Shown piece after piece: positions 1-7,705 of a stretch of DNA of 55,070 bases. Positions within the stretch are counted from its first letter, which is position 1. The number at the start of each line of letters is the position of its first letter. The position numbers and the translations under genes were made by a program. The stretch is from Opitutia bacterium (GTDB lineage: Bacteria > Verrucomicrobiota > Verrucomicrobiia > Opitutales > Opitutaceae): NCBI GenBank assembly GCA_003153035.1, contig PMBT01000014.1, positions 102,556 through 157,625 of the forward strand. The letters run 5' to 3'. The notes beneath the pieces were generated by a model. It saw only the letters and a program-made list of their open reading frames with translations. It did not search any database and was not told where the DNA came from.

Positions 1-593
1 GGGTCGCCCTCGTCGCCGTTGCACAGGACGTATTTCACGTCGCCTTTGGCTCGGCGGCATAGCTCCCACTTGAGTCCGGTGGGAAAACCGGCCCCCCCGC
101 GACCGCGCAGGCCCGAGCTCTTGACCTCGTCGATCACGTCGTCCGGCTTCATCGTGGTCAGCGCCTTGCGCAGCGCCTCGTAGCCGCCGTGGGCAAGGTA
201 GTCGTCGATGCTCAGGGGGTCAATGACACCGCAGTTGCGCAGGGCGATCTTGACCTGCCGGTTGAAAAACGGGTTGTCCCGGACATGGACCAACGCCTCG
301 CCAGTCTCGGCTTTGCGCCAGACCAGGCGGTCGATCACCTCGCCGCGCATCACCGTTTTCTCGACGACCTCGGAAACGTCAGTCGGACCGACCTTCTGGT
401 AGAGGATGCCCTCAGGCTGGAGGAGGAGAACCGGGCCGCCCGCGCAGGGGCCGAGGCAGCCGGTTCCTACGACCTTCACCTCGGGCAGGCCGCGATCCAC
501 CAAGGCTTTCCTGAGCTCCGCTCCCAGGTTCGTCGCTCCGGCAGCAACACACCCCGCTCCGGTGCACAGGTTAATACAAGTGATTTTGGGCAT
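1..593 (-). CDS. NuoF/HndC-like NADH-binding subunit (5' part, runs off left edge)
   Basis: Not in the ORF track because it lacks a stop inside the window. Translating the minus strand from the ATG at 593 gives about 197 residues. The first ~85 residues form a thioredoxin-like [2Fe-2S] domain (CINLC at the start, then GTGCLGPC). After it comes the start of the NuoF flavin/NADH domain, with SGLRGRGGAGFPTG (the FMN-binding glycine-rich loop) and NGDEGDP. NuoF of ordinary complex I lacks the N-terminal ferredoxin-like extension; its presence is typical of NADP-reducing or bifurcating hydrogenase subunits (HndC/HydB/HymB) and some formate dehydrogenases. The start lies 40 bp downstream of the NuoE-like gene, so the two are one operon. 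The catalytic subunit should lie left of the window. The family is secure; the complex is inferred. Confidence 0.85.
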   Translation of the reverse strand, partial: MPKITCINLCTGAGCVAAGATNLGAELRKALVDRGLPEVKVVGTGCLGPCAGGPVLLLQPEGILYQKVGPTDVSEVVEKTVMRGEVIDRLVWRKAETGEALVHVRDNPFFNRQVKIALRNCGVIDPLSIDDYLAHGGYEALRKALTTMKPDDVIDEVKSSGLRGRGGAGFPTGLKWELCRRAKGDVKYVLCNGDEGD

Positions 594-633
594 GACCGTC
601 GTTGGCGTGATTGGCGAGGGCGGGCGGGCCGGC

Positions 634-1137
634 CTACTCGTACCGATTAAGAATGGCGGAAATGTTATTCGGCTTGATGCTTTGGTGGACGTTGTCGTTC
701 ACTAGGCAGGCTGGCGCGATGCCGCAGGCGCCGAGGCAGCGGGCCACCTCGAGAGTGAATCTCCGGTCTGCCGTGGTGCCGCCGACCTCGACCCCCAAGG
801 CGTGTTTAAAACCCTCCAGCACGCGCTTGCCGCCGCGCACATAGCAGGCGGTGCCGAGGCAGACACGGATGGTGTGGCGGCCGCGTGGCGTCGTGGAAAA
901 AAAGCCGTAGAAACCGACCACGCCCGCCACCTCGCTGTAGGACAGTTCGAGGCCGGTGCAGATCCGCTTGAGGGCCACCTCCGGCAGGTAGCCGAAAATG
1001 CCTTGGGCAATCTGCAACACAGGGATGAGGGCGCCGGGCACCTTGCGGTACTCGGCGATCGTTTCGTCGAGGCGGGCGAGGAGTTCGGCCTCGCTGGCCT
1101 CTTCGCCGCAGACACAGGCGTTGCTCGTTGCAATCAT
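634..1137 (-). CDS. NuoE/HndA-like [2Fe-2S] subunit
   Basis: A 167-residue protein of the NuoE (24 kDa, thioredoxin-like ferredoxin) family, which is the usual length. An N-terminal helical part includes GYLPEVALKRI. The iron-sulfur ligands sit in two places: CLGTACYVRGG (Cys-x4-Cys) and CLGACGIAPAC (Cys-x3-Cys). NuoE passes electrons between the FMN subunit and the rest of the complex. The next gene encodes a NuoF with an extra N-terminal [2Fe-2S] domain, so this pair fits an NAD(P)-linked hydrogenase or formate dehydrogenase module better than respiratory complex I, whose genes would be expected alongside. The ATG at 1137 starts just before the conserved part. An extra N-terminal Cys pair (ACVC) is unusual. 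Confidence 0.9.
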   Translation of the reverse strand: MIATSNACVCGEEASEAELLARLDETIAEYRKVPGALIPVLQIAQGIFGYLPEVALKRICTGLELSYSEVAGVVGFYGFFSTTPRGRHTIRVCLGTACYVRGGKRVLEGFKHALGVEVGGTTADRRFTLEVARCLGACGIAPACLVNDNVHQSIKPNNISAILNRYE

Positions 1138-1422
1138 GGAATCTCCTTGGAAAAACCGTGGAACAGCCCGACGCAGCGGCCATCACCCCCGTTCCGGCAT
1201 GCCCGCCATCCCTGTCGGTTTGCGGCGTTCCCCGCCCCTTGGCGCCACAGGAGCGCAGAAGTCGTGTCACTGGGGCTCCGTCCCAGGATATCGAGCAACA
1301 TGGGTCGGACGCTGATGAGATTGTGCCCCAAATGCGAGCCGCGTCGTGTCGGCTCCCGTTGAAAAAAGCTGCCCAATTTTGGCTAGAAGATTTCGTGCTA
1401 GGTCAGCGGGATTCGGTGTGAA
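1138..1422. other. Intergenic region upstream of the NuoE-like gene
   Basis: No convincing gene. The small ORFs in the track here (for example 1134..1376) show no family features and are GC-driven shadows. The promoter of the NuoE/NuoF operon must lie here on the minus strand, but no clear -35/-10 pair was found. Confidence 0.5.
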
Positions 1423-1632
1423 TCAGCGAGTTGGGTGACCGAAAGCCGAGGGAGATGGGCGACACTTTAGGGTATACCCCCCTCGAACGGCCTCCCTTCG
1501 CTCTGAAACCTCTTCCAGAATCCAAGCCTTGAACAGCCGGCAGTCGGCGTATTCCTGGTCCATAATCACGCTGCTCCCGGGTGGCTGCAGTAGTTGCTGG
1601 GCAATGCGCATTTCGGCGACGGCGAGCCTCAT
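1423..1632 (-). CDS. Small ORF (69 aa) translationally coupled to the radical SAM gene
   Basis: The track ORF starts at 1785, but the ATG at 1632 overlaps the stop of the upstream radical SAM gene as ATGA, a typical coupled start. The resulting 69-residue protein begins [16 protein letters not shown] and contains an acidic stretch ([10 protein letters not shown]) and a basic C-terminus. I recognise no family. Its composition in the first 50 residues is protein-like (helix-forming, mixed charge), unlike the Arg/Pro/Ser-rich shadow ORFs nearby. It could instead be the displaced C-terminus of the radical SAM protein after a frameshift, because the last ~25 residues of that protein ([20 protein letters not shown]) look low-complexity. 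Moderate to low confidence. Confidence 0.4.
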   Translation of the reverse strand: MRLAVAEMRIAQQLLQPPGSSVIMDQEYADCRLFKAWILEEVSERREAVRGGYTLKCRPSPSAFGHPTR

Positions 1633-3170
1633 CCTACTCCGCGGTGGCGGTTTTGGCGGCGGGTGGTGGAATTGGCGGCTGCGGGCGCTGACTTTGAGAA
1701 CCTCGTCATGGCCGCCGGTAGTTGCTGTTTGACCGCGGCGGGCAGCTCCGTCTGACCGCTTCGACGGGCATCGCGGCATAGGCATTCGGCTACCGCGATC
1801 GGCGGTAGTCCGCGCTCCTGGGTGAGAAAAATGAAAACCTGTTCCAGCAAGTGCGGCAGCGCGATGCCCGACCGCCGGTTCTCTCGGGTGTAAAGCCAGT
1901 CGCTGAACCGCAGAAACTCTGCAAACGGCGAGGCGCCGCCGGTCCAGAACAGCGCGGCGGTTTCCACAAACCGACCGCTGTTGCCCACCAGGTCCCAGTA
2001 GCGGGCAAAGCGGTCCAGCCGCTGCATCGTGGCGAAGTCGATCAGCCGGTTCTGCACAATCTCATAGGGCGGGATTGGTGAGTAGACCATGCCCCATTCC
2101 TCGTCGTGCCGGACGATGGGGGTGCCCCGCAGGCGTTTGAGCAGGCCTACTTGGATTTCCTGCGGCCGCAGCGCGACGAGCCGGTCGAATCCCGCCGCGA
2201 AGCCCTCCAGCGACTCGCCCGGCAGGCCCGCGATCAGGTCGGCATGGACGTGCACGCCGGTCTGTTCGCGCAGAAAGCGAAAGTTATTCTCTAACTGCGC
2301 GACATCCTGCCGCCGGTGGATGGCCGCCGCCACCGCTGGGTCGAACGTTTGGACCCCGACCTCGAATTGCAGCGCGCCCGGCGGGAAGCGAATGATCAGT
2401 TCGCGCAAGTCCGCCGGCAGGCGGTCGGGGATCATCTCGAAATGCAGGAACAGGCCCGGTGTCAGCCGCGCGAGAAAGAACTCGAGGATCCGCCGGCTGG
2501 TCGCGACGTTGAGATTGAATGTCCGGTCAACGAACTTGAAATGGCGCACCCCGCGTTCATGGAGCGCGTCCATTGCGGCCAGAAACGGCTCCAATGGGTA
2601 CGTGCGCACCGGGACGTCGAGCGACGACAGGCAGAATTCACACTCAAACGGGCAGCCGCGCGACGCTTCAACGTACACCAGCCGGTGGGCGATGTCTTTG
2701 GTTGTGTATTCGTCGTATGGCAGCGTCACGCGGGCGAGGTCGGGCGGCGGGGCCGGGATGATTTTCGGCGGAACCGGGCCGCCCGCGAGAATCTGGCGGC
2801 AGATCTCCGGCAGCACGAGGTCGCCCTCGCCGGTGATGACATGATCCGCCAGGCGGACGATCTCCTGCCGGTCGCATTCGTAGCTGACTTCGGGTCCGCC
2901 GAGGACCACCACCAGCTCCGGGCGGATCCGCTTGAGGAGCGCGACCAGTCCGGTCGATGACGTGACATTCCAGACGTATACGCCCAGCCCAATGATCCGC
3001 GGCTGCAGCGCGAGGACGGTTTCCGCGATCTCGGGCAAGCGCTGGTTGGTGGTGAACTCCTCCAGCGCCGACCGCGGCCGCAGGTCGCCCAGGTTGGCCC
3101 GCAGGCAGCGTAGGCCGAATGAGGCATGAATATAACCGGCGTTAAGCGTAGCGAGGACGATCTCCGGCAT
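1629..3170 (-). CDS. B12-binding domain radical SAM protein
   Basis: About 513 residues from the ATG at 3170 ([12 protein letters not shown]...), which fits family members better than the track start 26 codons upstream. The N-terminal ~150 residues form a cobalamin-binding Rossmann domain ([19 protein letters not shown]). The radical SAM core follows with the cluster motif CPFECEFC (Cys-x3-Cys-x2-Cys), then [11 protein letters not shown] and the GLPGES strand end. The C-terminal part resembles DUF4080 of COG1032 proteins. Such enzymes use S-adenosylmethionine, a [4Fe-4S] cluster and methylcobalamin, often for methylation at unactivated carbons; the substrate here cannot be told. A small ORF overlaps its stop, and a methyltransferase lies upstream on the same strand. 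Confidence 0.9.
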   Translation of the reverse strand: MPEIVLATLNAGYIHASFGLRCLRANLGDLRPRSALEEFTTNQRLPEIAETVLALQPRIIGLGVYVWNVTSSTGLVALLKRIRPELVVVLGGPEVSYECDRQEIVRLADHVITGEGDLVLPEICRQILAGGPVPPKIIPAPPPDLARVTLPYDEYTTKDIAHRLVYVEASRGCPFECEFCLSSLDVPVRTYPLEPFLAAMDALHERGVRHFKFVDRTFNLNVATSRRILEFFLARLTPGLFLHFEMIPDRLPADLRELIIRFPPGALQFEVGVQTFDPAVAAAIHRRQDVAQLENNFRFLREQTGVHVHADLIAGLPGESLEGFAAGFDRLVALRPQEIQVGLLKRLRGTPIVRHDEEWGMVYSPIPPYEIVQNRLIDFATMQRLDRFARYWDLVGNSGRFVETAALFWTGGASPFAEFLRFSDWLYTRENRRSGIALPHLLEQVFIFLTQERGLPPIAVAECLCRDARRSGQTELPAAVKQQLPAAMTRFSKSAPAAANSTTRRQNRHRGVG

Positions 3171-3293
3171 GGCGCTCCGCCAGCCTAGCCATCCGGCCGG
3201 CCAAAGCAAAGCGGCAATCCTTCGGGCAGTGCGTTCGCTTACTTCCATGCACCGGCGGATGGGCTGAAACCACAGCGCGCCCGAAAAGGAACC

Positions 3294-4139
3294 TCAAACC
3301 GTCGCCGCGCGTAAGATATGACCGCCTCTGTCGGGGAGGAAGCCTCCCCGGTTTGCAAAGAAACGCTCCCGGATCAATACTGGGCCGAGGTCTTCGACTT
3401 CGCAAAAGCCGAGGGCTGTCAGTCTGGCGTGGAGCGCGTCTGTTTCAAAATGGCTTATGAAGGTCTCTCCAAGGTAGGCGACGCGCGCGGCAAGCGCCTC
3501 TCGGATGGCGCTAAACCCATTCTGGTCGGAATCCGAATCCGGGGGATTGCTGTAATCGAACACAACATGGGCGCCCCCCTGGAGGTTGGCGATGAAGCCG
3601 AGCGTCGAACAGATGGCCGGCTCCGTCAGATAAGGCACGACCCCCAGCCAAGTGAAAAAGGTTTGTTGCGCCGGATTGAAGCCGGCGTCGGCCAAGCCGG
3701 CCGCCAAAGTCTCCCGCTCGAAATCGACCGGAGCAAAGGTGAGCGTGTGGGGCACCGGGATCGCCTCTTCGGTGAGCCGTTGGCGTTTCCAGGCCTGGGT
3801 CGCTGGGTGATCCACCTCGAAAATGCGCAGGCTTTCTCCAAAAGTCGTGCGGTAGGCGTAAGTGTCGAGACCCGCCCCAAGCACAACCAACTGGCGGACA
3901 CCGCGTGCGACGGCAGCCGTCAAGGCGTCCTCGGCAAAGCGCGTTCTCACGGCAATGAACAGGCGCAGCCATCGTCTGGACGGATCGCTTTCCGCATCGC
4001 AGATAGCCGCTTCGGCGTCCACTCCGAGGATGCGCACGGCCAGCGGATCAGCGAAGATACGACCACGCTCTAGCACCTGGTGGACGGCGCGGTGTGCAGC
4101 TGCACCCAATGCGGTGCGGCTTGGTTGCTTTGGCTGCAT
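3294..4139 (-). CDS. Class I SAM-dependent methyltransferase (TIGR00027/LCMT-like)
   Basis: 281 residues, full length for this group. Motif I is VVLGAGLDTYAYR, followed by the acidic residue binding the ribose in FEVDHPATQAWKR and a hydrophobic strand with FFTWLGVVPYLT. This pattern belongs to the leucine-carboxyl-methyltransferase-like family often annotated as class I methyltransferase or TIGR00027. The substrate is not known; members act on small molecules or protein carboxyl groups. The gene is on the same strand as the B12 radical SAM gene with a 123 bp gap. The start ATG at 4139 gives the conserved N-terminus (SRTALGAAAHRAVHQ). Confidence 0.88.
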   Translation of the reverse strand: MQPKQPSRTALGAAAHRAVHQVLERGRIFADPLAVRILGVDAEAAICDAESDPSRRWLRLFIAVRTRFAEDALTAAVARGVRQLVVLGAGLDTYAYRTTFGESLRIFEVDHPATQAWKRQRLTEEAIPVPHTLTFAPVDFERETLAAGLADAGFNPAQQTFFTWLGVVPYLTEPAICSTLGFIANLQGGAHVVFDYSNPPDSDSDQNGFSAIREALAARVAYLGETFISHFETDALHARLTALGFCEVEDLGPVLIRERFFANRGGFLPDRGGHILRAATV

Positions 4140-4425
4140 TCGAGAAACCTAGTTGTCCTACACTCCTGCCGTCAATTGGGCAAAGACCGCTTAATGTTGG
4201 AATGGAGCAGATTGAGTGGGCCGACGACGAAGTCCAGGATTGGCAGAAAGACCAGCTGACCCAGTACCAACCTTCGCACCACTTGCAGTGTGCAACAGAA
4301 TGGGTTCGATTCACTGGTGCCATGAAGGTGTGCGTTCGCGCCCGGGAACCGATCGATACAGAAAAATCTGCCGCTGTCGCTGCATTGGATTGGTAGACCC
4401 CTTCCGCCCTGGACCATCTCCCGCC

Positions 4426-4968
4426 ATGCCCCACCCGCCTGAGTCGTTTTGCACGGCGCGTCTGATCGCCCGCCAACCGCGAGTGGAGGACGCCGAGGCT
4501 GTGTTCACCGCGTACGCCAGCGATTCTGGGGTCACGCGGTATCTCTCGTGGCGCTATTATACGGAGATCGAGCCGTTGCGGGAGTTCCTGCGCGGCGTGG
4601 TGCAGACGTGGGAGACGGGTGTGGGACGCCACTACGCGTGGCTGCTTTGCCTGCGCGACACCGAAGAGCTCATCGGCTCCATCGGAGCGAATTTCGACGT
4701 ACACGGTGTGATGCTCGGCTATGTGCTGGGTCGCCGGCACTGGGGGCAGGGCTTGATGACCGAGGCGGTGCGGTACGTCGCCGCGTGGACGCTGGCGCAG
4801 CCGCCGCTCTTCCGGGTGTGGGCCTACTGCGACACCGAGAATCCCGCCTCGGCCCGTGTGATGGAGAAGGCCGGACTCGTCTGCGAAGGGCGGTTACGGC
4901 GCTGGCACGTCTGCCCGACGATTGGGTCCGAGCCGAGAGATTGCTTCATTTACGCCAAGGTCCGCTAA
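4426..4968 (+). CDS. GNAT-family N-acetyltransferase (RimJ/RimL-like)
   Basis: The track ORF starts at 4216, but the conserved protein begins at the ATG at 4426, giving 180 residues, normal for Acetyltransf_3 proteins. Family features: the opening TARLIARQPRVEDAEAVF, the acetyl-CoA segment around VLGRRHWGQGLMTEAVRY, and the ENPASARVMEKAGLVCEGRLRR ending with the acceptor-side strand. RimJ/L-like proteins acetylate alpha-amino groups of ribosomal proteins, other proteins or small amines; the substrate here is unknown. It stands alone on the plus strand between a minus-strand methyltransferase and an intergenic repeat. Confidence 0.92.
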   Translation: MPHPPESFCTARLIARQPRVEDAEAVFTAYASDSGVTRYLSWRYYTEIEPLREFLRGVVQTWETGVGRHYAWLLCLRDTEELIGSIGANFDVHGVMLGYVLGRRHWGQGLMTEAVRYVAAWTLAQPPLFRVWAYCDTENPASARVMEKAGLVCEGRLRRWHVCPTIGSEPRDCFIYAKVR

Positions 4969-5295
4969 GGTCGGGATTATTCATCTGTAGGAGGCGCGCT
5001 TCGGCCTTCGCATGAAGCTACGGCCGACAGGTGCGCGCGACTCGTCCTCCGCAGGCCCAGCGAAGGAGGATGGCAATGGGCAAGCGGGCTTCCTACACCG
5101 GCACACCGATCGGTTCGCGAGAGCACAAGGAGAATTGCCGATAATTGCATGGATCCGCAGAGAACGGTTTCGACTCCGGTGTGATATTGAAGCTATTGGC
5201 CTCTGCCATGAATTATTTTTCTAGCACTTGGCGCGGCTCCTGCTAAATGAAAAAACGGCAGGCCGGCTGGTCTGCGGCACATCTAACATCCTACC
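4969..5295. other. Intergenic region with inverted-repeat element
   Basis: No gene longer than a shadow ORF. The left half holds the inverted-repeat element listed separately (4986..5097). The right half (5110..5295) is more AT-rich and should contain the promoter of the outer-membrane protein gene at 5296; no clear -10/-35 pair could be fixed. Confidence 0.6.
4986..5097. repeat. MITE/REP-like element with 16 bp imperfect terminal inverted repeats
   Basis: The left end TGTAGGAGGCGCGCTT (4986-5001) and the right end AAGCGGGCTTCCTACA (5082-5097) are inverted repeats matching at 14 of 16 positions. The interior carries TTCGCATGAAGCTACGG and CAGCGAAGGAGGATGG. Length is 112 bp and it is non-coding. 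The structure suggests a small mobile or REP-like intergenic element; only one copy was noticed in this window. Confidence 0.6.
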
Positions 5296-6066
5296 ATGAA
5301 CATAAGAACATCCTTATTGCTCTGTACCGCCCTGGCCTTGCTGGCGGCTTCAGCCCGCGCCGATGATCCGTCCACCTCCGTGGTTCTGACACCGGCGTTT
5401 GTGAACCAGTACATGTTCCGCGGCTCGCGCCTTGGCGGGCCATCCTTCGAACCGAATGTGGAAGTTGATTCCGGCAACCTTGCGCTGGGCGTCTGGACCA
5501 ATTTCCCGATGAAGGACAAAGTGCCGGGCCAGTCCGATCCGGAAATTGATCCCTACGGTTCCTACACGCTGTCGGTGAATGACGCCTTTAGCGTCCAACC
5601 CGGTTTCACGTGGTACAACTATCCGAACGCTGACACGAGCAACGGGTTCTATAAATCGACCTTCGAGCCGAACATCGCCGCTAACTACACCATCAAGGGC
5701 ATAAAACTGACGCCGAAATTCTATTACGATCTGGTGCTCAAAGGCCCCACCTATGAATTCACCATTGCCTACGCAATTCCATTGAAGGATGCCGGCACGG
5801 AACTCGACTGGACCCTCGTCGGTGGAACGTTTAAAATCGATGACGCCGTCAAGGGCGCCGATCCGGCGGTGAAGAACTGGGGCAACTACTACTCGGTCGG
5901 TGTTGCCGCCCCGTTCACGATCAACGCAAAGTCAAAGCTCATCGTGGGCGTCGCGTATGTGAAGGGCAGCGATAACTTCCTCAAGGCAGGCAGCGTTCCG
6001 AAAATGGAGAATACCACTGCGGTTGGCCGTGGCGTCGTGACGCTCAGCTACGCCTACACCTTCTAG
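5296..6066 (+). CDS. TorF-like putative porin / outer-membrane beta-barrel protein
   Basis: 256 residues with a clear signal peptide (MNIRTSLLLCTALALLAASARA) cleaved before DDPS. The mature part is rich in alternating aromatic and polar strands and ends in YAYTF, the terminal Phe that marks BAM-assembled outer-membrane proteins. The opening LTPAFVNQYMFRG resembles the start of the TorF/Gcw_chp family (small putative porins of 230-260 residues). The substrate is unknown. It is a single-gene unit followed at once by a strong rho-independent terminator. The family assignment is by pattern and less sure than the barrel topology. Confidence 0.75.
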   Translation: MNIRTSLLLCTALALLAASARADDPSTSVVLTPAFVNQYMFRGSRLGGPSFEPNVEVDSGNLALGVWTNFPMKDKVPGQSDPEIDPYGSYTLSVNDAFSVQPGFTWYNYPNADTSNGFYKSTFEPNIAANYTIKGIKLTPKFYYDLVLKGPTYEFTIAYAIPLKDAGTELDWTLVGGTFKIDDAVKGADPAVKNWGNYYSVGVAAPFTINAKSKLIVGVAYVKGSDNFLKAGSVPKMENTTAVGRGVVTLSYAYTF

Positions 6067-6091
6067 CCATTGGGTCAGTTCGATCCTTCTG

Positions 6092-6124
6092 CGGCCCGTG
6101 TCTGACCACACGGGCCGTTTTTTT
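6092..6124 (+). terminator. Rho-independent terminator of the porin gene
   Basis: A perfect 10 bp stem CGGCCCGTGT / ACACGGGCCG with a six-base loop (CTGACC), followed by seven T residues. It starts 25 bp after the stop of the outer-membrane protein gene. Confidence 0.93.
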
Positions 6125-6153
6125 ACCCATACCTCCTGTAAAATGAACAGGTG

Positions 6154-7641
6154 CTACGCAGCGCTGAATTTCTTCCGCCGTTCCGCCAGTTCGTCGCCGA
6201 TGCGCAGGTTGAGCTCCTTGCCGATCGGGTAGAAGAACAGGCAGACAACACCGAGGGCAAACGGCAGCGCCGAAAAGACCGTGGCGCAGAGCCGGATTCC
6301 CTGAAGTGACTCCGGCGACTGGGCGACGTTGGCCACGTAACCGAAGGCGCCGGTAATCTGGTTGGCAAGGGCGCCGCCGACGCCGAGGCCGGCCTTGAGA
6401 GCAAAGACGATGCCGGCATAAACGAAACCGGTGGCGCGGCGGCTATTCTTCCATTCGGAGAAGTCGGCCACGTCGGCGATCATCGCCCAGAGGAGCGGGA
6501 TGGTCGGGCCGTAGGCCGCCGGCCAGAGGAGGCTGAGGACGAAGAGCGCCTTCACCGAGGTCGGGGGTAAAACGAAGATCGCTGCGGTGACGATGGTCGT
6601 CAGCAGCAGCCCCGTGCCAAAGACGGCCTTTTTGCCGAAACGGGCGGAAAGCGGTTTCGAGCACAACACGCCTGCAATGGTCACGAGGTTGCCGGCGATG
6701 TTGAAGAGACTGAGGCCAACTCCGGAGATATTGGATCCATTGGAGGCGAGACTGAACCCGAACCAGCGCAGAATCGTGTGCCAGACCCCGGTGTCGGCCA
6801 CGGCAATCGTGCCGAGTCCGAGGCCCTTGACGAATTCCATGAGCGCCGCCTTGTCGATGAAGTAGGTGAAGTAGTAATATATCCCCGTGCCGCGGAGCGC
6901 CAGGGTCGTGAAAATGCACAGCGTGATCAGGAACATCATCACCCACGGACGGCATTTGAAGACGTCGGCGATGTCCTGTTTGATCGAGGACTTCTGCTGC
7001 GGGTCAGGATGGATGCGTTCGCGTGAGCTGAGAAACGCAATCACATAGAAGATCACCGCGAGGCCACCAAAGATGGCGAAGGTCGTGGACCAACCCTTGG
7101 CGACGTTGCCCGCGCCGAATCTGCTGACGAGCGGAAGTGTCAGTCCCTGCACGACGAGGGTGGCACCCATTGCAGCGACGAAGCGGTAGGTGGCGAGGCT
7201 GGTGCGCTCGGTGACGTCGCCGGTCATCACCCCATTGAGCGCCGAATACGGGGTATTGTTGATTGAATAGATCATCATCAGCGCGATGTAGGTCACATAC
7301 GCGTAGACCAGTTTGCCGGAGCTGCTGAAGCCGGGGACCGTGTAGGTGAGCCAGAGGATGACGCCGAACGGCAGGGCCGACCAGAGCACCCACGGCCGGA
7401 ACTTTCCCCAGCGCGTGTTCGTCCGGTCCGCCAGGGTGCCTACGATCGGATCGAAAAAAGCGTCCCAGCCCCGCACGACGAGGAAGAGCACGGCTGCGGC
7501 CGATGACGACAGTCCCATCACGTCCGTATAAAACGCGCCCTGGTACATGATCATCGCCTGGAAGAAGAAATTCGTCGCGGCGTCGCCGAGCGAATAGCCA
7601 GCCTTCTCGCGGAACGACAGTCGTTGGGAGACGTGACTCAT
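6154..7641 (-). CDS. GPH-family sugar:cation symporter (MFS)
   Basis: 495 residues from the ATG at 7641 (SHVSQRLSFREKAGYSLGDAATNFF), which is the standard opening of glycoside-pentoside-hexuronide symporters; the longer track start is a shadow. About 12 hydrophobic segments, with the family signature near DAFFDPIVGTLADRTNTRWGKFRPW in the loop between TM2 and TM3. Members (MelB, XynB/XylP, GusB) import xylosides, other disaccharides or glucuronides with Na+ or H+. The gene lies 64 bp downstream of the GH52 beta-xylosidase in the same direction, so xylobiose or xylo-oligosaccharide import is the likely role (inference). It is the inner-membrane step of the xylan region. Confidence 0.9.
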   Translation of the reverse strand: MSHVSQRLSFREKAGYSLGDAATNFFFQAMIMYQGAFYTDVMGLSSSAAAVLFLVVRGWDAFFDPIVGTLADRTNTRWGKFRPWVLWSALPFGVILWLTYTVPGFSSSGKLVYAYVTYIALMMIYSINNTPYSALNGVMTGDVTERTSLATYRFVAAMGATLVVQGLTLPLVSRFGAGNVAKGWSTTFAIFGGLAVIFYVIAFLSSRERIHPDPQQKSSIKQDIADVFKCRPWVMMFLITLCIFTTLALRGTGIYYYFTYFIDKAALMEFVKGLGLGTIAVADTGVWHTILRWFGFSLASNGSNISGVGLSLFNIAGNLVTIAGVLCSKPLSARFGKKAVFGTGLLLTTIVTAAIFVLPPTSVKALFVLSLLWPAAYGPTIPLLWAMIADVADFSEWKNSRRATGFVYAGIVFALKAGLGVGGALANQITGAFGYVANVAQSPESLQGIRLCATVFSALPFALGVVCLFFYPIGKELNLRIGDELAERRKKFSAA

Positions 7642-7705
7642 GGATACTGGTGGGGTTGGGGTTTTTGAGAAAACCGAGGGCGGCAAGCGATGACAGCCGC
7701 GGGCT

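Noticed and set aside
4296-4325. GGGTTCGATTCAC resembling a tRNA T-arm
   Set aside because: The bases beside the loop do not pair as a T-stem and no acceptor or anticodon arm could be built around it.
5284-5295. TCTAACATCCTA before the porin gene, similar to the xylan box
   Set aside because: Only the left half matches; the TAG arm is absent, so it is not counted as a site.
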